64,000 bases of DNA from Sulfitobacter undariae (GTDB lineage: Bacteria; Pseudomonadota; Alphaproteobacteria; Rhodobacterales; Rhodobacteraceae). The stretch is taken from positions 496,001-560,000 of the forward strand of contig NZ_JACIEI010000001.1 of assembly GCF_014196805.1 (NCBI RefSeq). Direction: 5' to 3'. Below the pieces are notes generated by a model. It worked only from the letters and a program-made list of their open reading frames with translations, did no database searches and had not been told where the DNA came from. Below, in pieces: positions 26,709-35,304 of this stretch; the first letter of the stretch is position 1, and each line of letters starts with the position of its first letter. A program made the position numbers and the translations under genes.

Positions 26709-27620
26709 ATGCCACTGGCCATGAACACAGATGTATTTATCACCTGCGCGGTTACCGGATCGGGTGCCACGCAGGACCGCAGCCACCATGTACCACGTTC
26801 GCCCGAACAGATCGCTGACAGCGCGATTGCTGCCGCCAAAGCAGGGGCCGCAGTGGTGCATTGCCATGTGCGCGACCCCGAGACAGGCGCACCCAGTCGT
26901 GATCTAAAACTCTACCGTGAGGTGACCGAGCGCATCCGTGATAGCGACACAGATGTTGTTCTGAACCTGACGGCGGGTATGGGCGGTGATATTGTGTTTG
27001 GGGGGGTGGAAAACCCGATGAACCTGAACCAAGACGCCACAGATATGGTCGGCGCAACCGAGCGCATGGCCCATATTGCGGAATGCCTGCCCGAGATTTG
27101 CACGCTTGATTGCGGTACGATGAATTTCGCGGAAGCGGATTACGTCATGACCAACACCCCCGGCATGTTGGTGGCGATGGGGCAGATGATGACCGATCTG
27201 GGCGTAAAGCCCGAGATTGAAGCCTTTGACACAGGTCACCTTTGGTATGCCAAGGAATTGGTCAAACAGGGCGTACTGGACGGCCCCGCATTGGTGCAGC
27301 TGTGCATGGGCGTCAAATGGGGCGCGCCGGATGATTTGAACACCTTTATGGCGATGGTCAATAATGTGCCAGATGATTGGAACTTCTCTGGGTTTGGACT
27401 TGGACGTAATCAGATGGCCTATGTGGCGGCTTCGGTGCTGGCGGGCGGCAACGTGCGTGTGGGGCTGGAGGATAACCTGTGGCTGGACAAAGGTGTGCTG
27501 GCCGAGAACCACCAGTTGGTGACCCGCGCACGCGGGATCATCGAGGCGATGGGCGCCAAGATCATCGGCCCCGACGCGGTACGCGAAAAACTGGGCCTGC
27601 AAAAGCGGATGCCGCGTTGA
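26709..27620 (+). CDS. BKACE, predicted 3-dehydrocarnitine cleavage enzyme
   Basis: This is a 303-residue beta-keto acid cleavage enzyme (DUF849). Members condense a beta-keto acid with acetyl-CoA, giving acetoacetate and a new CoA ester. Typical segments are AGAAVVHCHVRDPETG (metal-binding His pair), LNLTAGMGGD, and GNVRVGLEDNLWLDKG at the C-terminal end. The operon partner is the carnitine dehydrogenase/thioesterase fusion, so the substrate is most likely 3-dehydrocarnitine, giving betainyl-CoA. The start at 26709 follows an AG-rich stretch (GAGAAAGAG). An ATG at 26661 is possible but adds 16 unusual residues, and MNTDVF at 26721 is another choice. Confidence 0.9.
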   Translation: MPLAMNTDVFITCAVTGSGATQDRSHHVPRSPEQIADSAIAAAKAGAAVVHCHVRDPETGAPSRDLKLYREVTERIRDSDTDVVLNLTAGMGGDIVFGGVENPMNLNQDATDMVGATERMAHIAECLPEICTLDCGTMNFAEADYVMTNTPGMLVAMGQMMTDLGVKPEIEAFDTGHLWYAKELVKQGVLDGPALVQLCMGVKWGAPDDLNTFMAMVNNVPDDWNFSGFGLGRNQMAYVAASVLAGGNVRVGLEDNLWLDKGVLAENHQLVTRARGIIEAMGAKIIGPDAVREKLGLQKRMPR

Positions 27621-28147
27621 TACGCGGGATTTTAGCCATTGGCTTGTTGGCGTTGGGGGCTTGCACTGCCTCCACCCCAACAGCTGTGAAACTGCCCGGC
27701 TACCGCGATCAATCGGCATTGATCGGGGTGACCTCACGGTTTGACGAAAAGAAGTTCGAAGGCGTCTGGTATGTGCGCGCTGGGTTTGACCCCGATCTGG
27801 GCAAGATGGCGTTCCGGATGATCCACACGCCCAAAGGGCATGTGATGCGTTTGGGGGCCTCTGTTTGTGATGCGGCGGGCGTTTGCGGGGATTACTCCGA
27901 AGATTTGCCTGTGACGCGTTTGGGTAAAGGCCAGTTTCGCGTGAAAATGCCTAACGGCCTCAACCGCGATTTCTGGGTGCTCTGGGTGGATGAAGGTTTC
28001 CGCACGGCTGTGCTGGGCAATAAAACCGGTGAATTCGGCTGGATCGTCGACCGGAGCACCAAAGGCGGCGCAGACAGGATCGCCGCCGCACATGAGATAT
28101 TGGATTTTAATGGCTACCATGTGAGCCAACTGAAGGTGGTAAAATGA
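27617..28147 (+). CDS. Lipocalin-like lipoprotein
   Basis: This is a 176-residue secreted lipoprotein. The signal peptide LIRGILAIGLLALGAC ends in a lipobox (LGAC), with Ala-Ser-Thr next, so outer-membrane sorting is plausible. The body starts with the lipocalin-type GxW: DEKKFEGVWYVRAGF, followed by beta strands (YSEDLPVTRLGKGQFRV) and GWIVDRSTKGGADR. It lies between the two carnitine enzymes. It starts with TTG at 27617, overlapping the BKACE stop (TTGA), and its own stop overlaps the next start by four bases. It may sequester a hydrophobic ligand or act in envelope maintenance. Its role in carnitine metabolism is unknown. Confidence 0.75.
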   Translation: MIRGILAIGLLALGACTASTPTAVKLPGYRDQSALIGVTSRFDEKKFEGVWYVRAGFDPDLGKMAFRMIHTPKGHVMRLGASVCDAAGVCGDYSEDLPVTRLGKGQFRVKMPNGLNRDFWVLWVDEGFRTAVLGNKTGEFGWIVDRSTKGGADRIAAAHEILDFNGYHVSQLKVVK

Positions 28148-29613
28148 GCAAGACAGCAGCGATTATCGGGGGCGGCGTCATTGGCGGAGGCTGGGCGGCG
28201 CGGTTTTTACTCAACGGGTGGGATGTGCAGGTATTTGACCCAGACCCACAGGCGGAACGCAAGATTGGCGAAGTCATCGCCAACGCCCGCCGCGCATTGC
28301 CCGGTTTGACGGATGTGGCACTGCCGCCCGAGGGCAAGCTGAGCTATCACGCGACAATTGCCGAGGCTGTGCAAGGGGCGCAGTGGGTACAAGAAAGCGT
28401 GCCAGAGCAACTCAAGATCAAACAGGCGACTTTGGCAGATATCCAAAGCGCCTGTGACGCGGAGGCGGTGATTGGCTCGTCCACATCGGGGTTTAAGCCA
28501 TCCGAGCTGCAACAAGGGGCAACACGTCCTGAACAGATCATGGTCGCGCATCCGTTTAACCCTGTGTATTTGCTGCCTTTGGTTGAGCTGGTGGCCCCAG
28601 AAGCCGCACCTGAATTGATCGACAAAGCCAAGGCTGTGCTGACCTCGCTGGGGATGTATCCGCTGCATTTGAAGAAAGAAATCGACGCCCATGTGGCCGA
28701 CCGCCTGCTGGAGGCCGTGTGGCGCGAGGCCTTGTGGCTGGTCAAAGACGGCATCGCCACCACCGAAGAAATTGACGATTCCATCCGCTATGGGTTTGGT
28801 ATCCGCTGGGCGCAGATGGGCCTGTTTGAAACCTACCGCGTGGCCGGTGGTGAAGCGGGCATGAAGCATTTCATGGCGCAATTTGGGCCTGCACTGAAAT
28901 GGCCTTGGACCAAGCTGATGGATGTGCCTGAATTTACGGATGAATTGGTTGATCTGATCGCGGGGCAGTCTGATGCGCAGTCGGGCATGCATGGCATCCG
29001 TGATCTAGAGCGTATCCGCGACAATAATCTTGTGGTGATGATGCGCGGCCTCAAGGCGCAGAATTGGGGCGCAGGGGCGTTGTTGAACGCGCAAGAACAC
29101 GAGATGCGCAAAGGCACGGTGCATGGCGCCTTGGCAGCTGATCTGCCCGCGGATGCATTGGTGGAAACGGCGCACCGTACTGTGCCGCTGGATTGGACCG
29201 ACTATAATGGCCACATGACGGAATCGCGTTATCTGCATGCCTTTGCCGATGCCACTGACCGTTTTATGGAGATCATCGGCTGTAATGCTGAATATATCTC
29301 TAAAGGCGGCAGTTACTTCACCGCCGAGACGCATATCCGCCATGTGGACGAGGTTCATGCTGGGGTGGTGATTACCATCCGTACGCGGGTGATCATGGGC
29401 GAGGGCAAGAAAATGCACCTCTGGCATGAGATGTATGACGGTGACCGGTTGCTGGCCACAGGCGAGCATTTCTTACTGCACGTCAGTCTGGAGACACGCA
29501 AACCATCCCCCGCCGCGCCGCATATCGAGGCGGCATTGGTGCGTTTTGCCAAGGGGCATGCAGGGCTACCTACACCTGAGGGTCTGGGGCGTGCGATTGG
29601 CGCGCCACGATGA
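28144..29613 (+). CDS. lcdH: L-carnitine 3-dehydrogenase fused to betainyl-CoA thioesterase
   Basis: This is a 489-residue fusion. Residues 1 to about 315 form an NAD-dependent 3-hydroxyacyl-CoA dehydrogenase-type domain with the Rossmann loop IGGGVIGGGWAARFL and VAHPFNPVYLLPLVELV around the catalytic His. From about 325 follows a hot-dog thioesterase with DWTDYNGHMTESRY, where the Asp is the 4HBT-type catalytic residue. The fusion of carnitine dehydrogenase with betainyl-CoA thioesterase is established for proteobacterial carnitine degradation. With the upstream BKACE it converts carnitine to glycine betaine plus acetoacetate. Its start overlaps the lipoprotein stop by four bases. Confidence 0.9.
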   Translation: MSKTAAIIGGGVIGGGWAARFLLNGWDVQVFDPDPQAERKIGEVIANARRALPGLTDVALPPEGKLSYHATIAEAVQGAQWVQESVPEQLKIKQATLADIQSACDAEAVIGSSTSGFKPSELQQGATRPEQIMVAHPFNPVYLLPLVELVAPEAAPELIDKAKAVLTSLGMYPLHLKKEIDAHVADRLLEAVWREALWLVKDGIATTEEIDDSIRYGFGIRWAQMGLFETYRVAGGEAGMKHFMAQFGPALKWPWTKLMDVPEFTDELVDLIAGQSDAQSGMHGIRDLERIRDNNLVVMMRGLKAQNWGAGALLNAQEHEMRKGTVHGALAADLPADALVETAHRTVPLDWTDYNGHMTESRYLHAFADATDRFMEIIGCNAEYISKGGSYFTAETHIRHVDEVHAGVVITIRTRVIMGEGKKMHLWHEMYDGDRLLATGEHFLLHVSLETRKPSPAAPHIEAALVRFAKGHAGLPTPEGLGRAIGAPR

Positions 29614-29707
29614 TGTGAGGGTTGGGGCGTGCCAAAAGGCCCGCCCCATCGCGGCTTGCTGCACATCTGCTCTGGCACAGGGGCGGGGATTGGTGCAGTA
29701 GAAGCGC

Positions 29708-30619
29708 ATGAACATGCCTGAACTCTGGATCATCGTCACTTTCCTTGCCGCTGCCTTTCAGACGGTGCGCTTTATGCTGCAAAAGGTGCTGGCGGGATCA
29801 ACGCTTAGCCCTGCGGGGGCGACATTTTCGCGGTTTATTTACTCAGCGCCTTTTATCGCGCTGCTGCTGGTCACTTATATGCAAGCGACCCAAGCCAGCT
29901 TGCCTGCGATGAACGCCCGTTTCTGGGGCTTTGGCCTGTTGGGCGGGACCACACAAATCCTTGCGACGGTCTGTGTCGTTGCCTTGTTCAAAGAACGTAA
30001 TTTCGCCGTTGGCATTACATTCAAGAAGACCGAAGTCATCCAGACGGTTCTGGTTGGCGCAGTGTTGCTGGGTGAACTGGTCAGCTGGGGGGGCTTTGCG
30101 GCTATTGCATTGGGCTTGGTCGGGTTGCTGTTGCTTTCGGGGGGCAAAGAGGCACGAGGTTTTCACCTGTCGGATCTGCGCAACCGCGCGGCAGGTCTGG
30201 GCATTGCGTCGGGTATTTTGTTTGCGTTTTCAGCGGTCAGCTATCGTGGCGCATCCCTGACGCTGGCCACGGATGATCCCTTGTTGCGGGCAGGGGTGAC
30301 GCTGATGGCGGTGGTGACGATGCAAACGCTGATCATGGCGGTTTGGTTGTATTTTCGCGAAAGCGGCGAAATGGCCCGCGTTTGGCAGGCGCGCCGCGTG
30401 GCGATCTGGATCGGGCTGACGTCCATGGGCGGATCGCTGTGTTGGTTCATTGCCTTTACGCTGCAAAACGCAGCTTATGTCAAAGCCTTGGGGCAGGTCG
30501 AGCTGATCCTAAGTGTCATCGCCTCGACGCTGTTCTTCAAAGAAAAGATCAGCGCCCGAGAGGCTGCGGGCATGGCCGTGCTTGTGGCGTCGATCCTGCT
30601 GTTGATCCTCGCGATTTAA
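29708..30619 (+). CDS. DMT-superfamily permease (EamA type)
   Basis: This is a 303-residue inner-membrane protein with ten predicted helices in two EamA repeats. The second repeat contains FAFSAVSYRGASLTLA and the end KALGQVELILSVIASTLFF, a conserved EamA segment. The substrate is unknown. It lies 94 bases after the carnitine operon and could belong to the same transcription unit. Its stop overlaps the convergent Nudix gene by four bases. ATG 29708 was used; ATG 29714 is equally possible. Confidence 0.85.
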   Translation: MNMPELWIIVTFLAAAFQTVRFMLQKVLAGSTLSPAGATFSRFIYSAPFIALLLVTYMQATQASLPAMNARFWGFGLLGGTTQILATVCVVALFKERNFAVGITFKKTEVIQTVLVGAVLLGELVSWGGFAAIALGLVGLLLLSGGKEARGFHLSDLRNRAAGLGIASGILFAFSAVSYRGASLTLATDDPLLRAGVTLMAVVTMQTLIMAVWLYFRESGEMARVWQARRVAIWIGLTSMGGSLCWFIAFTLQNAAYVKALGQVELILSVIASTLFFKEKISAREAAGMAVLVASILLLILAI

Positions 30620-31323
30620 TCCCCGCCTGTATAGGTTGGCGTCTTGCCTTTCAGGCGCAAAAACAGGCTCTCTTCATCGTTGTTTTTAAAATAGGGCACC
30701 GATTCAGGCGCGTTGAGATCACGTGCGCGTGCTTCGACTTCGGCCAAGACAACTTCGGTGATGAAAGGCATGTCAAAGCTGCGTGCTTTTGTCAGGGGCA
30801 CCCATTGCAGATGCGAAAGCTCGTCACAGGCGGCATCGAAATTATCGGGGTCGCTGGCGATGTCATCCACATCCACCAAAAAGAACCGCGCGTCAAAGCG
30901 GCGGGGGCGGCCCGGAGGGGTCAGAGCGCGGAACACAAATTGCAAAGGCTCTGCGTGGGGCAGGTGTCCTGTGGCTGCAAAGGTTTCCCAATCAGGGGGG
31001 ACATCGCCCTGCCATTCGCCTTTTTGGCCAAGGATCAAACCGGTTTCTTCCCACAACTCGCGCACGGCGGCGACGGGGATGGCGTGCGCCAGCGCGGGAT
31101 CAATATCTTCGCCGATACGCGCCGCGCATTGGGGCGTAAGGGCAGATGCAAGGGGGATATCGGCATCACCAATATCCACTGCGCCACCGGGGAAGACAAA
31201 TTTATTCGGCATGAATGCCGCTTTTGCGCCGCGCTGCCCCATCAAAATGGAAGGGGTTGTCATGCGGTCGCGGATCACAATAACCGTGGCTGCGTTGCGG
31301 ATCGCCGTTTTATCAATCGTCAT
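30616..31323 (-). CDS. Nudix hydrolase (NUDT19-like)
   Basis: This is a 235-residue hydrolase with a complete Nudix box core AAVRELWEETGLILG. The preceding segment FMPNKFVFPGGAVD and the long insertion before the box match the CoA- or NUDT19-like subgroup rather than MutT. It probably cleaves a CoA or nucleotide-sugar derivative. It is followed on the minus strand, 25 bases away, by DUF983 upstream of it, so the two may form an operon. Confidence 0.87.
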   Translation of the reverse strand: MTIDKTAIRNAATVIVIRDRMTTPSILMGQRGAKAAFMPNKFVFPGGAVDIGDADIPLASALTPQCAARIGEDIDPALAHAIPVAAVRELWEETGLILGQKGEWQGDVPPDWETFAATGHLPHAEPLQFVFRALTPPGRPRRFDARFFLVDVDDIASDPDNFDAACDELSHLQWVPLTKARSFDMPFITEVVLAEVEARARDLNAPESVPYFKNNDEESLFLRLKGKTPTYTGGD

Positions 31324-31348
31324 AAGGCCTCATGCTTTCAGGGGCCGG

Positions 31349-31768
31349 TTATGTGCTGCGTGCAAAGCCGCCCATTCCTTTGGCCCATTGGAAGCCGATC
31401 ATTGCTCCCTTCAATCTAGGGAGAAGGTAAAGCGACAATCCTACCGTGCCAACTGCAAAGATCGTGAACAGTGTAATTGGTTCGGGCCGGAATTGTACAA
31501 ACACGATGTGCAGCAGGGGGGCCATCAGGTGACCCACAACCAGAATCGTCAAATATGCAGGCCCATCATCAGCGCGGTGGTGGTGAAACTCCTGTTCGCA
31601 AACTGTGCAGTGGTCATTCACCTTTAGATAGCCATGCAACAATGGGCCTGCCCCACAATTGGGGCAACACCGCCGCCATCCACGTAGCATGGCAAGCTTG
31701 CGTGACCGTTCTTCGTGATTGTTAGAACTATTCGTAGCGGCGCTTGTTAGGCTGGCTGTGTCCGACAT
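31349..31768 (-). CDS. DUF983 family membrane protein
   Basis: This is a 139-residue protein. A zinc-ribbon-like part (CPNCG ... CTVCEQEF, two Cys pairs) precedes two predicted transmembrane helices (AYLTILVVGHLMAPLLHIVF and LFTIFAVGTVGLSLYLL). DUF983 is widespread in alphaproteobacteria and near oxidase genes in some species, but its function is unknown. ATG 31768 was chosen; a TTG five codons upstream is possible. The gap to the minus-strand cyclase gene holds only a weak small frame. Confidence 0.85.
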   Translation of the reverse strand: MSDTASLTSAATNSSNNHEERSRKLAMLRGWRRCCPNCGAGPLLHGYLKVNDHCTVCEQEFHHHRADDGPAYLTILVVGHLMAPLLHIVFVQFRPEPITLFTIFAVGTVGLSLYLLPRLKGAMIGFQWAKGMGGFARST

Positions 31769-31949
31769 CTGGGTATCCTGCAACGTGGTGTGACCCTTAG
31801 CATGGCCAAAGTTAGGATGAAGTAAAAGGTGGCGATTTGTCTCATTTCGAAATTATGCGTAGTTCTTCAGCGGAATTTCATACGACCTGCGTGTTGAAAT
31901 CATCGGCAGATAGCGCATGGCCTGAAGCACAGAGAAAACAGAGGGTAGC

Positions 31950-32090
31950 ATGAGGTTTAAAGGTATTTTTACCGTTTTGGCCACCATTGTGGATGCGGTT
32001 GATATACAGAAGAAGGACCAACGACGCTCTCTTCTAAGCATAAAAGGTCATGGGTGCGCGGCGATATTTGACATTTATCGAGGCCGTTAG
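31950..32090 (+). CDS. Possible small protein, 46 residues
   Basis: ATG at 31950 is preceded by GAGGG and opens a frame of 46 codons ending TAG at 32088. The N-terminus is hydrophobic (FKGIFTVLATIV) and then charged (DIQKKDQRR). It overlaps the 3' end of the convergent cyclase gene by four bases. No family is recognised, and a 141-base frame in a 318-base gap could be chance. Confidence 0.25.
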   Translation: MRFKGIFTVLATIVDAVDIQKKDQRRSLLSIKGHGCAAIFDIYRGR

Positions 32091-33514
32091 ACCAAATGGT
32101 GTGGTTCTTGCAGGTTGAGATTGACGCGGTTCCTGCCCTGAACTTTGGCAGCGTATAGTGCATTATCCGCGCGGGTGAGCAGGGATTCGACTGTTTCCAA
32201 CTCCCGCGCCTCGGGACGGACCGACTGTCCTGCCATGGCGAGGCCAACACTGATGGTGATGTTTATCGGGTCTTGTGAACCGGGTATTTGGAAGGGCGCG
32301 TTGCTGATCGCATCGCATACGCGATGCGCGACAATGCGTGCGGTAGAGGTATCAGTTGCTGGCATTGCAATCACAAACTCCTCTCCGCCGATGCGGGCGA
32401 GGACATCAGTGCTCCGCAGAACTCTCTCAAGGCGCCGTGCGGTTTCCACTAGGACAGCATCCCCTGATGTGTGACCAAACAGATCGTTGACCTGCTTGAA
32501 ATGGTCCATATCCGCTAAAATCAGGGCTAATGGGGCGCTGCTTGTGGCACTCCGTTCTATTTCTTGCGCGATGAAGGGCATCGCATGGCGACGGTTGTAA
32601 AGACCTGTCAACGGATCGTGCAGGACCTCGCGCAGGCCAGAGCGCACATTCTGCATTACCTTGGCTAACTGCTGTTTGCGACGTAACAAAAACTCTAGCC
32701 GCAGGGCAAGTTCGGGCGCGTCAAAGCCAGCGGACATCACATCATCTGCCCCCATATCCAAGGCTTCTGCTGCGTAAAGTGGGTCCGGCGTTTTTTGGAT
32801 GATGATCAAGGCGATGTCACGGGTGCTGGGGCTGGCCCTCAGTGCAGAAATGAGACGTAGGCAACTGGCAGCGCTTGCTTTTGTCTGGGGGAGTTCCAGA
32901 ACAACTGCGTCTGGGACCGTGGCATTTGGACCGCGGACATGAACCTGCGCCAAGGTATGTGTTAATTGAGTGACGGTGTATTGTGCACGCCAATGCGGCA
33001 GCAATTCGCGCAACCACCTTTGAAGCGGCGCTGTGTCTGCGCCAACAAGACATACCTTACCTGGTCTAACAAATTTGGCAGGCGCTTCAGCGAGGCCTAA
33101 AGCACAATTGGGGGCGTCGGGAGTGTCCCAATCCGATAATTCGTTATGGGCACGAATTGTATTACGTACACGGCTTAGTAAAAATGTCTCGTTGATCGGC
33201 TTGTTCATCACGTCAAAGGCACCCGAGCGCAGTGTTTCAAGGCGGATCTGCTGATCAGGGCTGGAAGCAATGGTCAGTACCGGCAAGCTGGATGTTTGCG
33301 GCGTGCTGCGTAGCCTTTTGCACAGTTGGGCAGCGGTCCCGTCAGGGAGGTTGACGGCGCTGATAATCAGGTCCGGCATTCCGTTTTGGATCGTTTGCAA
33401 AGCTTCGGCGATGCTGCTGGCCATAATGACTTGATAGAATGCTGCTATCAGTTTGACTTTTAACACAATTCTGTTGGTCGATATGCCATCAATGATGAGG
33501 ATTTTTCCCTGCAT
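32087..33514 (-). CDS. PleD-like diguanylate cyclase with degenerate receivers
   Basis: This 475-residue cytosolic protein is predicted to make c-di-GMP. Layout is REC1 (1-120), REC2 (155-280) and GGDEF (295-465), as in PleD. The cyclase core looks active: RIGGEEF at 374-380, and an inhibitory RxxD (RSTD) at 367-370. Neither receiver has its phospho-acceptor Asp. In REC1 the position equivalent to PleD Asp53 is Ala53 (PDLIISAVNLP), although Asp9 and Lys105 remain. In REC2 the position is Glu207 (PDAVVLELP). Loss of Asp with a Glu that may mimic phospho-Asp suggests activity free of kinase control. It is divergent from the DUF3572 gene. Confidence 0.9.
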   Translation of the reverse strand: MQGKILIIDGISTNRIVLKVKLIAAFYQVIMASSIAEALQTIQNGMPDLIISAVNLPDGTAAQLCKRLRSTPQTSSLPVLTIASSPDQQIRLETLRSGAFDVMNKPINETFLLSRVRNTIRAHNELSDWDTPDAPNCALGLAEAPAKFVRPGKVCLVGADTAPLQRWLRELLPHWRAQYTVTQLTHTLAQVHVRGPNATVPDAVVLELPQTKASAASCLRLISALRASPSTRDIALIIIQKTPDPLYAAEALDMGADDVMSAGFDAPELALRLEFLLRRKQQLAKVMQNVRSGLREVLHDPLTGLYNRRHAMPFIAQEIERSATSSAPLALILADMDHFKQVNDLFGHTSGDAVLVETARRLERVLRSTDVLARIGGEEFVIAMPATDTSTARIVAHRVCDAISNAPFQIPGSQDPINITISVGLAMAGQSVRPEARELETVESLLTRADNALYAAKVQGRNRVNLNLQEPHHLV

Positions 33515-33610
33515 TTTAGATCCTTACCTACCAATCATGAAGTTGTGCTGTTGTTTTCCGTCGAATTCATTAACAAAGCGTTGAGATTTTCAGTCAAATG
33601 GAGCCGTCGG

Positions 33611-33895
33611 ATGACCCTTGCGCGGAATGCAGCCGAGACGATTTCTCTGCAAGCCTTTGGGTGGCTTGTGGGGAACGAGGAATTGCTACCCATCTTTCTA
33701 GGCGCAACAGGCGCTTCGGAAGAAGACATGCGAAAAGCTGCGCATGATCCCGAGTTTTTGGGCTCTGTGCTGGAGTTTATTATGATGGACGATGCATGGG
33801 TGATTGCGTGCTGTGATGCGAATGGTTTGGCCTACGAGAGGCTCGCAGAAGCGCGAATGAGTTTGCCGGGTGGAGGAGACATACATTGGACCTGA
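33611..33895 (+). CDS. DUF3572 family protein
   Basis: This is a 94-residue soluble helical protein. The family pattern AETISLQAFGWLVGNEELLP then FLGATGASEEDMRK is clear, ending with GGGDIHWT. DUF3572 is alphaproteobacterial, with no known function. ATG 33611 was chosen because the family begins here; an upstream ATG-like start at 33545 adds unrelated residues. It overlaps the HAD gene start by ten bases. Confidence 0.85.
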   Translation: MTLARNAAETISLQAFGWLVGNEELLPIFLGATGASEEDMRKAAHDPEFLGSVLEFIMMDDAWVIACCDANGLAYERLAEARMSLPGGGDIHWT

Positions 33896-34608
33896 TTAAC
33901 GGCACTGTAACGGTCAAAGGCATATGCTTTGATAAAGATGGCACCTTGTTTGATTTTGCAGCGACTTGGGAGGCTTGGGCCAAGGCGCTTTTACTGCGTC
34001 TTACAGAAGGCGACCCTGCGCGGGCGCATATGCTTGGTGCATTGATTGGATTTGATCTCACGGCGTGTAAATTCGCGCAGGACAGTCTGGTAATCGCGGG
34101 GACCGCGGGGGAGGTGGCAGATGTATTGGCACCGCATGTTTCGAGACTTTCACGCGATGCGCTATTAAATATGATAAATGACGAAGCGGCACATGCTCCG
34201 CAACAACCGGCTGTACCGCTCAGGCCGCTTCTTGAAGGTTTCAGGTCGCAAGGTCTGGCGCTGGGTGTGGCGACCAATGACAGCGAGGGGCCTGCACTGT
34301 CCCACTTATCGGCGGCTGGGGTGGTGGATTTATTCGATTTTATCGCGGGCTATGACAGTGGGTACGGGGGCAAACCTGCACCGGGTCAGCTATTGGCATT
34401 TGCACAGGCCGTGAACCTGCATCCCTCAGAGATTGTGATGGTGGGGGACAGTACCCATGATCTACACGCTGGTCGTGCGGCGGGCATGCGTACTATCGGA
34501 GTACTCACAGGTCCGGCTGGCACCGAAGAGCTGGCTCCTTTTGCAGATGTCGTTTTGCGTGATATTGGCGAAATCCCTGCATGGCTGGGTGTCCAGAAGG
34601 CATCTTGA
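33886..34608 (+). CDS. HAD-family hydrolase (phosphoglycolate phosphatase-like)
   Basis: This is a 240-residue phosphatase. HAD motif I is CFDKDGTLFDF (two Asp), motif II Thr/Asn lies in GVATNDSEG, motif III Lys in GGKPAPGQLLAF and motif IV in VMVGDSTHDLHAG. The cap is the helical type of phosphoglycolate phosphatase. Translation starts at TTG 33886, with GGAGGAG upstream, inside the end of the DUF3572 gene. The substrate is unknown. Confidence 0.88.
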   Translation: MDLINGTVTVKGICFDKDGTLFDFAATWEAWAKALLLRLTEGDPARAHMLGALIGFDLTACKFAQDSLVIAGTAGEVADVLAPHVSRLSRDALLNMINDEAAHAPQQPAVPLRPLLEGFRSQGLALGVATNDSEGPALSHLSAAGVVDLFDFIAGYDSGYGGKPAPGQLLAFAQAVNLHPSEIVMVGDSTHDLHAGRAAGMRTIGVLTGPAGTEELAPFADVVLRDIGEIPAWLGVQKAS

Positions 34609-34716
34609 AGCTAAACCTGCCACTACTGTTGCAACCGCTAGGAGGTTTTTCCGGTTGTTAGCCTCATATTAATGCGCGTGCTGCATTAAATAGCTCAGCA
34701 GTAAAAAGAGGCAGTT

Positions 34717-35304
34717 ATGCACGGGCTCATCAACCACAGTTTTCAACGATATATGTGTGATTACTTTGGCAATTTGGCGTGGCTAGAGGTGGCCGCGCAG
34801 GTGGGCTTGTCACCTCCTGTGTTTGAACCGATGTTAACATATGATGATGCCATAACGCCTGCGGTGTTGGATGCAATGGCGCTGTCTTTGCGTCGGTCAC
34901 GTGTAGAGGTGATGGAAGATATTGGCACATATCTGGTCTCTCACCCGAATACCGAATCCGTGCGTCGTCTGCTGCGGTTTGGGGGCGTTAACTTTGAGGA
35001 TTTTCTGTATTCTCTGGATGACCTTCCTGATCGCGCGCGTATGGCCGTGGCAGAGCTTCACCTTCCTGCGATTGAGCTGCACGGCCATGCCTGCGGCTCC
35101 TATAGCTTGATTTGCTACAGTTCGATTGCAGGCTTCGGCCACCTGATGATGGGCGTATTACGTGTGATGTCGGATGATTATGGCGTTTTGGCACTGCTTG
35201 AGCATGAGAGCGGTGCAGATGGCAAACAGATCGTGCACATCCAATTGATCCAGAGTGATTTCGCGCAGGGGCGTTCCTTTGACCTAGCAGCGGAGGTGAC
35301 ATGA
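34717..35304 (+). CDS. H-NOX-like (heme-NO-binding) domain protein without heme His
   Basis: This is a 195-residue protein built as a single H-NOX domain (MHGLINHSFQRYMCDYFG ... LEDIGTYLVSHPN-like segment). In true H-NOX sensors a proximal His (His102 in Thermoanaerobacter) in an LHxx...P pattern binds the heme, and a YxSxR motif holds the propionates. By eye alignment, the His position is Pro104 in SLDDLPDRAR, 13 residues before Pro117 as expected. YxSxR is YSSIA, with Ala for Arg. The protein may bind something other than heme or act as a partner. It overlaps the cyclase by four bases, indicating coupling. Confidence 0.8.
   Translation: MHGLINHSFQRYMCDYFGNLAWLEVAAQVGLSPPVFEPMLTYDDAITPAVLDAMALSLRRSRVEVMEDIGTYLVSHPNTESVRRLLRFGGVNFEDFLYSLDDLPDRARMAVAELHLPAIELHGHACGSYSLICYSSIAGFGHLMMGVLRVMSDDYGVLALLEHESGADGKQIVHIQLIQSDFAQGRSFDLAAEVT

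Noticed and set aside
29634..29660. A GGGGCG / CGCCCC inverted repeat downstream of the carnitine operon.
   Set aside because: The stem is short, no T-run follows, and the next gene is on the same strand, so it gives no firm evidence of termination.
34620..34665. A possible terminator-like inverted repeat (CAACCG / CGGTTG) after the HAD gene.
   Set aside because: The stem is only six bases with a long loop and the following T-run is absent.
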